Positions 18,356-27,828 of a DNA stretch of 64,000 nt are shown piece after piece. The translations under genes were made by a program, and so were the position numbers. The notes under the pieces are model-generated. The model saw only the letters and a program-made list of their open reading frames with translations, searched no databases and was not told where the DNA came from. Source of the stretch: Anthocerotibacter panamensis C109 (GTDB lineage Bacteria; Cyanobacteriota; Cyanobacteriia; Gloeobacterales; Anthocerotibacteraceae); NCBI RefSeq assembly GCF_018389385.1, contig NZ_CP062698.1, positions 3,752,667 to 3,816,666 of the forward strand, in the 5' to 3' direction. The stretch's first letter is position 1, and every line of letters starts with the position of its first letter.

Positions 18356-20122
18356 CTATTTTCGGACCAGAAAATTCCCTAGCACAAGCGCATCGAGCCC
18401 CGAGCGACTAAACGTACTGTAGGCATTGGCTGGGGTAGTGACGATGGGTTCGCCGCGTAGATTAAAGCTGGTGTTGAGGATGAGCGGTGTCCCGGTGGCC
18501 TGCGCGAATTTGGAGATCAGCCGGTGATAGCGGGGATTTGTCTCCCGGTGGACGGTTTGAAGGCGGCCTGAGCCATCGACATGGGTGATGGCGGGGACTT
18601 CGGCCTGTTTCTCGGTGCGCACCGGACAGACCATGAGCATAAAGCGCGGTGGATGATAGTGATTGACCTCGGGAAAAATAAAATATTCCTCCGCCCGCTC
18701 CGCCAAAATTGAGGGCGCAAAGGGCCTAAAGGGTTCGCGGAACTTAATTTTGACATTGACAAGCTCCCGCGTCGCCGCTGAGCGCGGATTGGCGATGATC
18801 GAGCGCGAGCCCAAAGCCCGTGGCCCCCACTCGAAGCGCCCCTGAAACCAACCGAGGACCCGCTCAGCACAGAGGTCTGCCACCACCCGCTCCAACAACA
18901 ACTCCTCATCCTCAAAATGGGTGAAAGGGATGTGCTCACGGGTCAGGAAGTCGTGGATCTGCGCCTCCGAGAAATCCTGCCCCCAATAGGCGTGCTCCAT
19001 GACAAAAGAGCGCGGCTGATTGAGGACCGTGTTGGCGACGTAGAGGGCGGCCCCGAGTGCCCCCCCGGAGTCTCCGGCGGCAGGCTGTACATAGATGTTC
19101 TCGAAGGGGGTCTCTTGGAGCAGGCGGTAGTTGGCGACCGAATTGAGGGCGACCCCCCCGGCGAGACAGAGGTTTTTATGACCGGTGCGGGTATGAAGCG
19201 CCCGGACGAGATGGAGCAGGACTTCTTCGGTGACTTTTTGGATGCTGCTTGCGACATCGGCGTAGTACTGACAGCGCTCCATCTCCGCTTCGGTGGTCGC
19301 AGATTCTCCAAGCGGTACACCGGTACGGCGGGTGACGAAGCGGCTCTCCGGCTTGCGCGGCGCTCCAAAGACTTCGACAAACTTGGGCGTAAAGCTCTGG
19401 CTGCTGCTATGGTGCCAGCAAAAGTAGGACAGATCTAGGGTAAAAGAGCCATCAGGGGCGAGATCGAGCATCTTCCAGATGCGGTCCACATAGCGCGGTT
19501 CCCCATAGGGAGCCATGCCCATCACCTTGTATTCACCCTCGTTGACCTCAAAGCCCAAAAAAGCGGTAAAAGCCGAATAGAGTAGCCCCAGCGAGTGCGG
19601 GAAATGAACTTCACCCTTGAGCACAATCTGATTGCCTGTCCCTTCCCCCCAAGAACAGGTCGCCCACTCGCCCACCCCGTCTACCGTGAGGATCGCAGCT
19701 TCAGAGAAAGGGGAGCACAAAAAGGCCGAAGCGGCGTGGGAGAGGTGGTGTTCGCTGAAGAGGATGCGGTCGGGATGGATATCGAGTTGCTCTGCCAGGT
19801 TAGCCTTGACCCAGAGCTTGTCCTTGACCCAGGTGAGCATAGCCTTGGCAAAGACACCCGAAGCCTTGGGAAAGTTGGCGAGTTGCGTCAATAGGAGCCG
19901 CTCAAATTTGAGTAGGGGTTTCTCATAAAAAACAACATAGTCCACCTCGTGTATAGATACCCCGGCGCGGTTGAGGCAAAACTGAACAGCCAGTGCCGGG
20001 AAACCGCTGTCATGTTTGCGCCGACTAAAGCGCTCTTCCTCTGCCGCTGCAACGAGTTGACCATCGACTACCAAGGCTGCCGCCGCGTCGTGATAAAAAC
20101 AGGAAATTCCTAAAACACGCAT
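18356..20122 (-). CDS. NodU/CmcH-family carbamoyltransferase
   Basis: 588 residues from ATG at 20122 (MRVLGISCFYHDAAAAL, the usual family N terminus); an in-frame start at 20149 adds nine atypical residues. The N-terminal part is a Kae1/YrdC-like ASKHA fold with the metal-binding FSEHHLSHAASAF; further landmarks are LAGGVALNSVANYR, GPRALGSRSI and a C-terminal LNTSFNLRGEPIV. The family transfers a carbamoyl group from carbamoyl phosphate, via carbamoyl-adenylate, to hydroxyls of sugars, antibiotics or Nod factors. No sugar or antibiotic genes adjoin it here, so the acceptor is unknown. It lies 38 kb from the lipid cluster, which gives no direct link. Confidence 0.92.
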   Translation of the reverse strand: MRVLGISCFYHDAAAALVVDGQLVAAAEEERFSRRKHDSGFPALAVQFCLNRAGVSIHEVDYVVFYEKPLLKFERLLLTQLANFPKASGVFAKAMLTWVKDKLWVKANLAEQLDIHPDRILFSEHHLSHAASAFLCSPFSEAAILTVDGVGEWATCSWGEGTGNQIVLKGEVHFPHSLGLLYSAFTAFLGFEVNEGEYKVMGMAPYGEPRYVDRIWKMLDLAPDGSFTLDLSYFCWHHSSSQSFTPKFVEVFGAPRKPESRFVTRRTGVPLGESATTEAEMERCQYYADVASSIQKVTEEVLLHLVRALHTRTGHKNLCLAGGVALNSVANYRLLQETPFENIYVQPAAGDSGGALGAALYVANTVLNQPRSFVMEHAYWGQDFSEAQIHDFLTREHIPFTHFEDEELLLERVVADLCAERVLGWFQGRFEWGPRALGSRSIIANPRSAATRELVNVKIKFREPFRPFAPSILAERAEEYFIFPEVNHYHPPRFMLMVCPVRTEKQAEVPAITHVDGSGRLQTVHRETNPRYHRLISKFAQATGTPLILNTSFNLRGEPIVTTPANAYSTFSRSGLDALVLGNFLVRK

Positions 20123-20197
20123 CCTTACGATTCCATGGTGCACATGCACGCAAACAAGGCCGGATCAAGCCCCACTTCAGTGCCGATGGTCTTTGTT

Positions 20198-20253
20198 ATC
20201 CCAGGTATAGTGTACGACCAAAGGTAACTTTTGCAGAACAACTTCGGTGCTAC
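20198..20253. repeat. Imperfect 56-bp direct repeat, copy A
   Basis: Begins ATCCCAGGTAT and carries AACTTTTG then AACAACTTC. It is the partner of the unit 140 bp to the right, with roughly two thirds of positions matching by eye. It lies in the region upstream of the carbamoyltransferase gene. Confidence 0.6.
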
Positions 20254-20337
20254 ATCATGATGCCTGAGAGGACGGCTGTAGGCATTCTTAAGTCTGTGGG
20301 TAGGTGTGGCTTTTCCTCTGGATGGAGGCTCTACTCC

Positions 20338-20393
20338 ATCCCAGGTATGTTTTATGGCTAAGAGCAACTTTTACCCAACAACTTCAGCTACTA
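20338..20393. repeat. Imperfect 56-bp direct repeat, copy B
   Basis: Begins ATCCCAGGTAT and carries AACTTTTA then AACAACTTC in the same spacing as copy A at 20198. The intervening 84 bp contains no gene. The pair could be duplicated regulatory sites or remnants of a small mobile unit. Confidence 0.6.
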
Positions 20394-20441
20394 TCGGGGT
20401 AGCTGCGCTGCATCTTCCAAAACTAGTACCATGCTCTAACC

Positions 20442-20720
20442 ATGTTCAACTCCTGGCTGCCCCTGATTTGTTCTTTCGTCCTGTGGTCAGTGCTCATCTA
20501 CCTGCTATGGGATGCGTTGAGCTGGATCAGGCAGGTGAAGCGCTCGGTACAGCGCAATTTAGCCGTTCCCTGCCATCGCTGCCGCTATGCCAATCCTGAC
20601 TTCAACTATCTCAAGTGCACGGTCCATCCCTACGCTGCTTTCACCCAAGAAGCCACTAACTGTAGCGACTTCAGCACACAAGAGGACCGCTCCGGTCAAG
20701 CTCCAGGTAGCTGGAAATAG
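20442..20720 (+). CDS. Small membrane protein with four-Cys tail
   Basis: 92 residues. One N-terminal membrane segment (about 5-27, LPLICSFVLWSVLIYLLW) is followed by a soluble tail with CHRC, then Cys about 14 and 29 residues further on (CHRCRYANPDFNYLKC and NCSDF). This spacing could bind a metal or cluster. I recall similar short proteins in other cyanobacteria but no function. It converges with the DUF1818 gene. Confidence 0.6.
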   Translation: MFNSWLPLICSFVLWSVLIYLLWDALSWIRQVKRSVQRNLAVPCHRCRYANPDFNYLKCTVHPYAAFTQEATNCSDFSTQEDRSGQAPGSWK

Positions 20721-20732
20721 TCGGTCTATCCG

Positions 20733-21047
20733 CTATCCAAGCGCTAGCAGCTCATCCAAAACCTCTTGACCTGCCGGATGCGGCCAATCTCCTTCAAAGC
20801 TGCGTCCATAATAGAGCGTCAGGGTCAGAGAAAATGCCCCGGGTAGGCCGCTGAGATAAAGTCCTAGGCGCTCTGTCGCGCACTCTAGGGTAAGCTGCTC
20901 GTCTTCCATCAACTCTTGGCGCACGGTTTGCAGCAGATCGAGCAACTGTCGGGCCTGAGCTTTAAAGTCAGTAAACTCTTCTGAAGTCAGAACTACGCAC
21001 CAAGAGGGACCGCGTACCAAGCTTCCTTCTGAGCGTACCCACTTCAT
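20733..21047 (-). CDS. Conserved cyanobacterial protein, DUF1818-like
   Basis: 104 residues. The pattern PSWCVVLTSEEFTDF near the N terminus, LMEDEQLTLECATERLGLYLSG in the middle and YYGRSFEGDWP at the end fits DUF1818, a small soluble family of unknown function that I associate with cyanobacteria. Its ATG overlaps the stop of the upstream gene (ATGA), so the two are translationally coupled. Confidence 0.75.
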   Translation of the reverse strand: MKWVRSEGSLVRGPSWCVVLTSEEFTDFKAQARQLLDLLQTVRQELMEDEQLTLECATERLGLYLSGLPGAFSLTLTLYYGRSFEGDWPHPAGQEVLDELLALG

Positions 21048-21481
21048 CCGCTTGGTCCGGTTGGGTCGTCCCGATAGACCTGAAGCAGAGCCGCGATTAG
21101 TGCATCGCGTTGGGATCGCGTCAGGTCGTTGATCAGTTTCTTGTCACTTTGTAAAGGATTGCTGGGCAATTCCTCGCGTCCGGGATATTCATCGGGTCGC
21201 AGTGATTCGTTGTAGCCCAAGTAGTCGGCGAGCGTCAGTTTCCAGTCAAAGCGCGAGTAGGGAGAGCGGCCTTTGACAAAGGTGTGATAGGTGACAAGAC
21301 GGCGGATGAGATTCTGAGCAGCGGCATCCGCGCCTATGACGCCCTTGGGCAGAAAAGGCAGTTCCCGATAGACCTGCACCGTGGCTTGGCTGGGAGACGG
21401 TAGCGCCATCGCCGGCAGAGCCACGATCAGGCAGAGCAGAGCGAAAAAAGACGAGATCAAGAGCGTTGGGGTGCGGTTCAT
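21044..21481 (-). CDS. Exported hypothetical protein
   Basis: 145 residues with a clear signal peptide (about 1-26, ending AMALPSPS). The mature part is small, hydrophilic and probably helical; it contains LPFLPKGVIGADAAAQNLIRRL and YSRFDWKLTLADYLGYNE, which I remember as conserved in cyanobacterial proteins without a known role. It is coupled by an ATGA overlap to the DUF1818-like gene and divergent from rseP, with about 97 bp between, so both directions must use the same short promoter region. Confidence 0.7.
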   Translation of the reverse strand: MNRTPTLLISSFFALLCLIVALPAMALPSPSQATVQVYRELPFLPKGVIGADAAAQNLIRRLVTYHTFVKGRSPYSRFDWKLTLADYLGYNESLRPDEYPGREELPSNPLQSDKKLINDLTRSQRDALIAALLQVYRDDPTGPSG

Positions 21482-21578
21482 CCGGGTAAATCCTTGCTGC
21501 TATCTGTATTTTCTCCTCTTCTCGCCCCTCGGCAGTCTCCCGAGGGCGTTAAAATTAAAGAGAAACATGGGGAGCGCT

Positions 21579-22634
21579 ATGGAATTTCTGGCGGCTATTG
21601 GGGTTTTAGCCTTTCTCATTGTTATCCATGAACTAGGCCACTTCCTGGCAGCGCGGTTGCAGGGCATCCATGCCAATCGCTTCTCCATCGGCTTCGGCCC
21701 CGTTCTTGTGAAGTATGACACGCCCCAAACCGAATATGCGCTCCGAGCCTTCCCGCTAGGGGGCTTTGTAGGCTTCCCGGATGACGACCCGGACAGCAAA
21801 ATCCCCAAAGATGACCCCGACCTACTCAAGAACCGCCCTATTCTTGACCGCGCGATTGTCATGGTGGCTGGGGTGGTTGCCAACGTTGTCTTTGCTTATG
21901 TAGCCCTACTGATCCTGGTCCTCATCACTGGGATTGAGCAACCCGCACCCGGTATTATCATCGGGTCTACCATCAAGGACCAACCGGCAGCACTCGTCGG
22001 TATTCAGCCGGAAGACATTGTACTAGAGGCAGACGGTCAGAATTTGGGCCTCTCGCCGGACAGTGTCAAGAAGTTTCAGCGCATCGTCGAGAACGCGCCC
22101 CAAAAGCCCCTCGCCTTGGTCATCGACCGCAAAGGGGAACGGGTCGTCAAAACGGTCACCCCCAATCAAAAAGGTAAAATTGGGATCGCCCTCTCGCCCA
22201 ATATCCTGCGCCGTGCTCCCGCCAACTTTGTGGAGCCTTTCCAGACTGCGGGGCAAAAGTTTTGGTTTATCGCGGAGAACACCCTCAACGGCTTCGGTCA
22301 ACTCTTGACCGGCAAAGTTGGAGTAGATCAGCTCTCCAGCCCGGTGGGTATCATCAAATACACCGCCGATGTCTCGACGCGCGACCCCATCAACCTACTC
22401 TCGATGGCGGCTTTGATTTCTTTTAACCTCGCCTTGCTCAACATCCTGCCCATCCCTGGTCTCGATGGCTCCCATCTGGTTTTTTTGCTGTTGGAAGCAG
22501 TGCGCGGCAAACCGGTCTCCGAAGTGATCCAACAACGGGTACTCCAGACGGGTTTGGTTTTTTTGATGGGCCTCTCCCTGGTCCTTATTTTTAAGGATTC
22601 GTTCAACTGGATTATTAAAGGTTCTCCGTTCTGA
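21579..22634 (+). CDS. rseP: Site-2 metalloprotease RseP family
   Basis: 351 residues. I choose ATG at 21579 because GGGGAG ends five bases before it; an ATG at 21567 is four codons upstream. Transmembrane segment 1 carries the zinc motif HELGH. A membrane segment near residues 88-110 leads to a PDZ domain (about 115-200, IKDQPAALVGIQPEDIVLE). The third zinc ligand region NILPIPGLDGSH is in the C-terminal membrane part, followed by a final segment. The enzyme cleaves transmembrane anti-sigma factors or signal-peptide remnants. The family is the cyanobacterial and chloroplast-type M50 protease, and all catalytic residues are present. Confidence 0.94.
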   Translation: MEFLAAIGVLAFLIVIHELGHFLAARLQGIHANRFSIGFGPVLVKYDTPQTEYALRAFPLGGFVGFPDDDPDSKIPKDDPDLLKNRPILDRAIVMVAGVVANVVFAYVALLILVLITGIEQPAPGIIIGSTIKDQPAALVGIQPEDIVLEADGQNLGLSPDSVKKFQRIVENAPQKPLALVIDRKGERVVKTVTPNQKGKIGIALSPNILRRAPANFVEPFQTAGQKFWFIAENTLNGFGQLLTGKVGVDQLSSPVGIIKYTADVSTRDPINLLSMAALISFNLALLNILPIPGLDGSHLVFLLLEAVRGKPVSEVIQQRVLQTGLVFLMGLSLVLIFKDSFNWIIKGSPF

Positions 22635-22638
22635 GTCC

Positions 22639-23124
22639 TCAGGGCTGTTTACACCGCGCTTGTTGGGCTACGACATCCTGCAAGATCTTTATGGCATCCC
22701 CGTCAGCGGGTACGACCCCGGCTACCAGCCATGGCCCGGTACTGTGCTCTAGGACGATAGCGGAATCCGTCTTGAGCGACAGGACATCCGAGCCCCGGAC
22801 GAGTTGGGCCTTGACGACAGCGAAGGGTTCCTGGATCTGCTCCGGTTGGAGGGTATAGCGGGTGAGCGGAAGTGCTTGATGCAACACGCCACCGAGGGCT
22901 TTATTGAGATCGATGGTGAGGGTAGTGCTACAGTCCCCTAGTTCCAGAGGACGGCTCAGTGCCTGAAGCGCAAGCTGGTCGTCGGCTTTGACCGCTTCGA
23001 GGTAGAGGCGAGCTGTCTCTTCGGCAGAGCGCAGGCGAGCTTGAACAAGTTCCGGGATGCCACAAGCGGTGGTTGTCAGCAAGAGCGTCCCTAGGAGTAG
23101 CCATTCCTTGAGCTTGGGCAACAT
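22639..23124 (-). CDS. Putative lipoprotein
   Basis: 161 residues from ATG at 23124 (MLPKLKEW), which gives a proper signal with lipobox LTTTAC; a start eight codons upstream would lengthen the N terminus needlessly. The mature region is about 140 residues with two further Cys (LGDCSTT and a C-terminal QARCKQP) that could pair. I do not recognise the family; the alternating strand pattern (FAVVKAQLVRGSDVLSLKTDSAIVLEH) suggests a small beta-rich NTF2-like or lumazine-like domain. It converges with rseP, four bases apart. Confidence 0.62.
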   Translation of the reverse strand: MLPKLKEWLLLGTLLLTTTACGIPELVQARLRSAEETARLYLEAVKADDQLALQALSRPLELGDCSTTLTIDLNKALGGVLHQALPLTRYTLQPEQIQEPFAVVKAQLVRGSDVLSLKTDSAIVLEHSTGPWLVAGVVPADGDAIKILQDVVAQQARCKQP

Positions 23125-23245
23125 CAGGACCCCGTCTGAGCACAACACTTACCGTAGCAGGGATTCGGCCTGGGGCCAACAGCCCCAAGTCAGAGGATAT
23201 TTCACAATTGGTTTTCTAAAGTGTAAGGGTATCATCCATGCTCCT

Positions 23246-23620
23246 ATGAAAAGCGTTGACGTGACGGATGAACAGTGGGCTATCCTGCAATCCCTGTTGC
23301 CCAAACAGCCGCAGGGTCCGGGGCGGCCCCGTACCGATGACCGCAAGACCCTCAATGGCATCCTTTGGGTGCTTAAGACGGGGTCTTCTTGGCAGGATAT
23401 GCCCGATGTCTATGGATCGCGCATCACTTGCTGGCGCAGGTTCAAAGCCTGGGCCACCGACGGTACCTGGGACCGGGTTTGGCGTTCTCTGCTGGGCCAC
23501 ATGGATCATGAGACGAAACAGGACTGGACCCAGGCATTTTTAGCGGGTAACTTCGTCCCCGCCAAGCGGGGGCCGGTCCAATGGCGCAAACCCCGCCGCC
23601 CCCGGACCGAAGAGAACTAG
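23246..23620 (+). pseudogene. IS5-type transposase, N-terminal half only (DUF4096-like)
   Basis: 124 residues from ATG at 23246. The sequence VTDEQWAILQSLLP, GRPRTDDRKTLNGILWVLKTG and SWQDMPDVYGSRITCWRRFKAW is the helix-turn-helix half of IS5/IS1031-type transposases, which usually continue through a -1 or +1 frameshift into a DDE half. Here the frame ends just after DWTQAFLAGNFVPAKRG, where the frameshift region normally lies, and the next gene begins immediately on the other strand with a 4-bp overlap. No DDE half and no right inverted repeat are visible, so this is a truncated element. Confidence 0.82.
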
Positions 23621-24450
23621 CCCGTCGTATACCAAAACGGGAAATCTTGCTCAAAGCGCTCAAGGGTGAGTGGCTGAATCCCTAGACTCCGCTGGGCGTC
23701 TTCTCGTTCAGCGGCGGTGTTATAGCCCCAAGCCGCTAAAAAGAGCGGTAATTCTGCCAAATCCGGTTGCTGTCGGACTCCATAGAGCGTCTGGAGCCGG
23801 TCCTCGACAAACCAAAGGTCAGGATATTCCACGCTCCAGCGCTGATGCAGTTCGCGTAGGGTCTCGGTTTTGGGGCGTTTAGCCTCCTTGCCGATGAGGT
23901 CGCTATCGGGCAAAACCACGCCCTGTTGGGCCAATAACTGACGGATAAAGCGGCCCTCCTTGGTGCTGATGATGACCACACGGGTGGGGCTCTCGGGCGC
24001 GGTGAGTGCCCGCAGGCGCTGGGTGACTCCGGGATAGAAGCTATGTTGGGCAAGCCACCCTGTGAGGTCTTGAGCGATCCATTCGTCGCGCACCCGGTCC
24101 ACTTGCTGGGCTAGGATTGCCGGGTTGAGCCCCATCTGAGCGATGAGCCGACCGGACAGGGTGGGCCATTCCTGGAGCAGTGTCGCCTCCGAGTAGCCTT
24201 CCAGCAGGGCATGGATCAAGACGGGCATTTCCCAGCCGGACTCGACCACCGGGCGCAGGCGGTAAAAAGCCTCAGCTAGCCCTCCTAAGAGCAGCGGGGC
24301 GTGCGGACAAACCTGGAGGTACGCTCGCCACGCCGTCTGAAAGTATTCCTTCAAGCCGTCGCAGACCACACCGTCAAAGTCCAGGGCCAATAAGCGCGGG
24401 ATGGACACAGCAGACTTCCTCTTGGGGGTTTTGTCGCCGATGGGCTTCAA
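23617..24450 (-). CDS. HAD-superfamily hydrolase
   Basis: 277 residues. Motif I is [13 protein letters not shown] (nucleophile Asp and general acid Asp), motif [13 protein letters not shown], and the C-terminal acidic motif III/IV is [14 protein letters not shown], with Lys in [10 protein letters not shown] before it. A helical cap follows motif I. It is probably a small-molecule phosphatase or phosphoglycolate-like enzyme. Its ATG overlaps the stop of the nitroreductase gene by four bases, so the two are coupled. The first 14 residues ([14 protein letters not shown]) could be an overlong start, with GTG shortly downstream as the alternative. Confidence 0.88.
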   Translation of the reverse strand: MKPIGDKTPKRKSAVSIPRLLALDFDGVVCDGLKEYFQTAWRAYLQVCPHAPLLLGGLAEAFYRLRPVVESGWEMPVLIHALLEGYSEATLLQEWPTLSGRLIAQMGLNPAILAQQVDRVRDEWIAQDLTGWLAQHSFYPGVTQRLRALTAPESPTRVVIISTKEGRFIRQLLAQQGVVLPDSDLIGKEAKRPKTETLRELHQRWSVEYPDLWFVEDRLQTLYGVRQQPDLAELPLFLAAWGYNTAAEREDAQRSLGIQPLTLERFEQDFPFWYTTG

Positions 24451-25115
24451 AGAAACGACGCAATCTCGGGCAGGGATTTTTTGCTAATCGTAGGGACGAG
24501 TGCATCCTCAGCAGGATAGCCGACCACCAACAGCAAAAAGGGCCGTTCCTCCTCGGGGCGACCCAAGATTTTATTTAAAAAGCCCATTGGACTGGGCGTA
24601 TGGGTCAGAGAAACCAAACCAGCGTTGTGGATGGCGGCGATAAGTAGACCGGTTGCGATACCCACGGATTCTTTGACGTAGTAGTTTTTGACCCTGCGGC
24701 CATCGGGTAAGAGGCTATAGTTTTGTGCAAAGATGGCAATCAGGTACGGGGCAGTTTCTAGAAAAGGCTTTTGGTCGTCGGTGCCCAAGGGAGCCAGAGC
24801 CTCCAACCACTCCTGCGAAGCCCGCTCGTGATAGAACGCGTATTCTTCCGCCTCGGCAGCGGTACGGATTTGGCGCTTGACCGCAGGATCGAGTACCACG
24901 GCGAAGTGCCAGGGCTGCCTATTAGCCCCACTCGGTGCGGTCCCCGCCGTGTAGAGGCACTCCTCGATAATCCCAATGGGTACGGGCTGATTCGAGAAGT
25001 AGCGCACGGTCCGCCGCTGCTGCATCTGTACCCGAAATGCTGCGGCTCGCTGTTGCATTTCTTTTGGGGTATAGGTCTGATATTCAGGGAGCGGAATGAA
25101 TTGGGGGGCGTTCAC
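24447..25115 (-). CDS. Nitroreductase-family flavoprotein
   Basis: 222 residues with a GTG start and GGAGG upstream. The FMN-binding features are [13 protein letters not shown] near residue 34, [16 protein letters not shown] around residue 60, and [23 protein letters not shown] near 155-180. It would use NAD(P)H to reduce flavin and then nitro, quinone or other acceptors; some relatives are iodotyrosine deiodinase-like or dehalogenases. Downstream is a HAD gene with ATGA overlap; upstream is tatC, only 25 bp away. Confidence 0.9.
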   Translation of the reverse strand: MNAPQFIPLPEYQTYTPKEMQQRAAAFRVQMQQRRTVRYFSNQPVPIGIIEECLYTAGTAPSGANRQPWHFAVVLDPAVKRQIRTAAEAEEYAFYHERASQEWLEALAPLGTDDQKPFLETAPYLIAIFAQNYSLLPDGRRVKNYYVKESVGIATGLLIAAIHNAGLVSLTHTPSPMGFLNKILGRPEEERPFLLLVVGYPAEDALVPTISKKSLPEIASFL

Positions 25116-25140
25116 CAGGACCTCCGAAAGAGCAGGTTGT

Positions 25141-25929
25141 TTAGCGTCCTAAGAGCTTGAGCGCGAAGACCCCAGAGAAAAAGAGCAGACAGACCGCTCC
25201 TGAGAGTAGGGTTTGCGTGACCGGGTCGGTGGAGGGCGTGACGACTGCCCCAACCACAAAGGCTCCTAGGATCACATAGCGCCACCAACTGAGCATCCGA
25301 CGCGAGTCAACCAGACCCGCCAGACCCAAACCCACCTGAAGAATCGGCAGTTGGAAGATGACTCCCGTGCCCAACATCAAGACGAAGATCAGGTTGAAGT
25401 AGGCTCCGATGGTGTAGTTTTGGGCGGCTATGTCATCGCCATAACCCACAAAAAAGTTAATCGCGGCGGGGATGAGGGCGTAGCGGGCAAAGAGTAACCC
25501 CAGCAGAAACAACACCCCAGATGAGGCCACGATAGGCTTGACGTAGCGCTGTTCTTTGCGCGTCAGACCCGGCAGAATAAAAGCAATGACTTGATAGAGC
25601 ACCACAGGCGAAGCCAAGAGCAGTCCGCAGTAGACGGAGACGCTCATACTGGCAAAGAAAACCTCGCCAGGGGTGGTCTGAATGAATTTAACCCCGAGCC
25701 GGGTGGCGGGCTCCTGGAGAAAGTTTAAGACAGGCTTGGTAAAGACGAAGCAGCCAATAGAAGTCAGGAGTACACTCCCAACAGCCCAGAAGAGGCGGTT
25801 GCGGAGTTCTCCCAGGTGGTCCAGCAGAGACATTTCCACTTCGTCTGGGAATTCCTCATTAAAAGAGGGGGCCGGGGCTGGTACCGGAGCTTCAGGCTCC
25901 CGGTCAGTATCGCGCTGGGAAAGCGTCAT
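25141..25929 (-). CDS. tatC: Sec-independent (Tat) translocase subunit TatC
   Basis: 262 residues with six membrane segments. Signature motifs are [14 protein letters not shown] near residue 33, which receives the twin-arginine signal, and [14 protein letters not shown] in the middle of the protein. An N-terminal acidic/proline tail of about 30 residues precedes the family region. TatC recognises folded, often cofactor-bearing precursors and exports them with TatA/B partners, none of which is in the window. Together with the nitroreductase and HAD genes downstream it forms a likely three-gene run. Confidence 0.95.
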   Translation of the reverse strand: MTLSQRDTDREPEAPVPAPAPSFNEEFPDEVEMSLLDHLGELRNRLFWAVGSVLLTSIGCFVFTKPVLNFLQEPATRLGVKFIQTTPGEVFFASMSVSVYCGLLLASPVVLYQVIAFILPGLTRKEQRYVKPIVASSGVLFLLGLLFARYALIPAAINFFVGYGDDIAAQNYTIGAYFNLIFVLMLGTGVIFQLPILQVGLGLAGLVDSRRMLSWWRYVILGAFVVGAVVTPSTDPVTQTLLSGAVCLLFFSGVFALKLLGR

Positions 25930-26009
25930 GGGGAGGTGCTACAACTGCTCCTTTAGCCTAGCAGAAGTCCCTCCTTTCACGCGTTGATGCTACTGATCGA
26001 TACTTGCAG

Positions 26010-26044
26010 CTACCCCCGCCCTCAGGATGGAGAAACGGGGGTAG
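26010..26044 (-). terminator. Strong hairpin after rnj
   Basis: CTACCCCCG and CGGGGGTAG form a 9-bp GC-rich stem with a 17-base loop, 24 bases past the rnj stop and before tatC. No T-run follows on either strand. It may stabilise the rnj 3' end or separate rnj from tatC. Confidence 0.5.
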
Positions 26045-26067
26045 GGCTGGTTAAGACTCTTAGCCGT

Positions 26068-27828
26068 TTAGACCGGGGCGACCGGCACCTTGAATTCGGC
26101 GTGGACCCGTGTACTCTGGACTGTGGGGGTTTGCAGTTGGACGAGGACCAAAGGCTGGCCTGGGACGTGGGCTTTTAGCTTGAATTGGATAGCCTTGACC
26201 AGTTTGTGGCGTAGCGCGTCCCAGTCCACGGCAGTGCCGCCTTCTGCCGAGCGTGTGCAGTTGTGCCAGTGGGTATGGAGGGCGTTGACCACTTCCTGGC
26301 CCACTTCTGCTTCCAGATTTTTCATCCCCGGAGTCCGACCGACCCCCCGCACCTGAACGGCGGGATTGGCGAGGACATGGCCCATTTCATTGACTGCGAG
26401 GGCAACGTTGACCAGTCCTTCTTCGGCAAGGCGTTGGCGGTCTTTGAGCACATCCCGGTCCACGATTCCGAGCCGGGAGTTATCCAGCAGTTCAATGCCT
26501 GAGGGGATCTTGTCCACTATCTTGATGGAGTGGTTGTTGACTGCGATGACATCGCCATTGCTTGCGATCACGATGTTTTCTTCGGGGACGCCCATCGCCA
26601 TGGCGGTCTGAGCATGGCGGCGCAGCATCCGCAATTCGCCGTGGGCGGGGAAGAAGAACTTGGGCTTGGTCAGAGCCAGCATTAGTTTATGATCCTCCTG
26701 GCTGCCGTGACCGGAGACGTGGATGCCCCGCTCCTTGCCGTAAATGACGTTGGCCCCAAGTTCCATCAGCTTATCGATGGTGCGGACTACGGCAATTGTG
26801 TTACCGGGGATGGGGTTAGCCGAGAACATAACCGTGTCGCCCTTGCGGATCGAAAGTTGCTTGTGTTCGCCCCGCGCAATACGGGTCAAGGCAGCTAAGG
26901 GTTCACCCTGGGAGCCGGTGGTGAGGATGAGGACGTTTTCATCCGGCAGCTTGTTGCAGACGTTCAGGGACTGTAGCAGGTCTTCGGGATAGCTGATAAA
27001 GCCCAATTGCTTGGCAGTGGCGATGACATTGAGCATCGAGCGCCCGAGGACGGCAACCACCCGTTGATGTTTCTGGGCGAGTTGGAGGACCATGTTGACG
27101 CGATGGATCGATGAGGCAAAGGTCGTGAGGATGATCCGCCCGTCGCGTGCTTCACTAAAGGCCCGGTCCAAGTTGGGGTAGACCGATCGCTCTGAGGGGG
27201 TGAAGCCTGCCAATTCGGCGTTGGTCGAGTCGGAAATGAGGCAGAGCACCCCTTCCTCCCCATATTCTGCCAGCCGATGGTAGTCGAACTTGCGCCCGTC
27301 TACCGGGGTGTGGTCAAACTTGAAGTCCCCGGAATGGATGATCACACCGGCGGGGGTACGGATGGCGAGGGTATAGCTGTCGGCGATGGAGTGGGTGTTG
27401 TGGATATACTCCACCTCAAAGTGACGACCAACCCGGACGCGGTCGCGGGAGCCGACCCGCGTGATGCCCACTTTACCTAATAGCCCGGTTTCTTTGAGCT
27501 TGCTCTCCAAAAGGGCCATAGCCAGCCGTGGCCCCCAGATGTGGGGGATGGTCAGCCGTTGCAGATGGTAGGGAATACCACCAATGTGGTCTTCATGGCC
27601 GTGGGTGACCACCATGCCGACGATTTTGTTCTGGTTCTCCCGCAGCCAAGTCATGTCCGGCAGGACGATGTTGACGCCCAACATGTCTTCAGAGGGGAAA
27701 GAAAGCCCGCCATCGAGCATCAAAATTTCATCTTCGTAGCGGAAAGCCCAGGTGTTCTTGCCAATTTCGCCCAGACCCCCCATAGACATGATCTGTACTG
27801 GGGCGGTGGTGTTTGGGGTTACAGCCAT
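26068..27828 (-). CDS. rnj: Ribonuclease J
   Basis: 586 residues. It has a metallo-beta-lactamase core with the zinc motif VTHGHEDHIGG (about residue 75), a beta-CASP domain containing TFASSIHRVNMVLQLAQK and GKERGIHVSGHGSQEDHKLM, and a C-terminal domain. It is a 5'-3' exonuclease and endonuclease of the RNA degradosome, acting in cyanobacteria alongside RNase E. The N terminus begins close to the domain (IMSMGGLGEIGKN). Length is slightly above the 550-560 residues of the bacterial core. A 432-bp gap separates it from cimA upstream, so it probably has its own promoter and a long leader. Confidence 0.95.
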   Translation of the reverse strand: MAVTPNTTAPVQIMSMGGLGEIGKNTWAFRYEDEILMLDGGLSFPSEDMLGVNIVLPDMTWLRENQNKIVGMVVTHGHEDHIGGIPYHLQRLTIPHIWGPRLAMALLESKLKETGLLGKVGITRVGSRDRVRVGRHFEVEYIHNTHSIADSYTLAIRTPAGVIIHSGDFKFDHTPVDGRKFDYHRLAEYGEEGVLCLISDSTNAELAGFTPSERSVYPNLDRAFSEARDGRIILTTFASSIHRVNMVLQLAQKHQRVVAVLGRSMLNVIATAKQLGFISYPEDLLQSLNVCNKLPDENVLILTTGSQGEPLAALTRIARGEHKQLSIRKGDTVMFSANPIPGNTIAVVRTIDKLMELGANVIYGKERGIHVSGHGSQEDHKLMLALTKPKFFFPAHGELRMLRRHAQTAMAMGVPEENIVIASNGDVIAVNNHSIKIVDKIPSGIELLDNSRLGIVDRDVLKDRQRLAEEGLVNVALAVNEMGHVLANPAVQVRGVGRTPGMKNLEAEVGQEVVNALHTHWHNCTRSAEGGTAVDWDALRHKLVKAIQFKLKAHVPGQPLVLVQLQTPTVQSTRVHAEFKVPVAPV

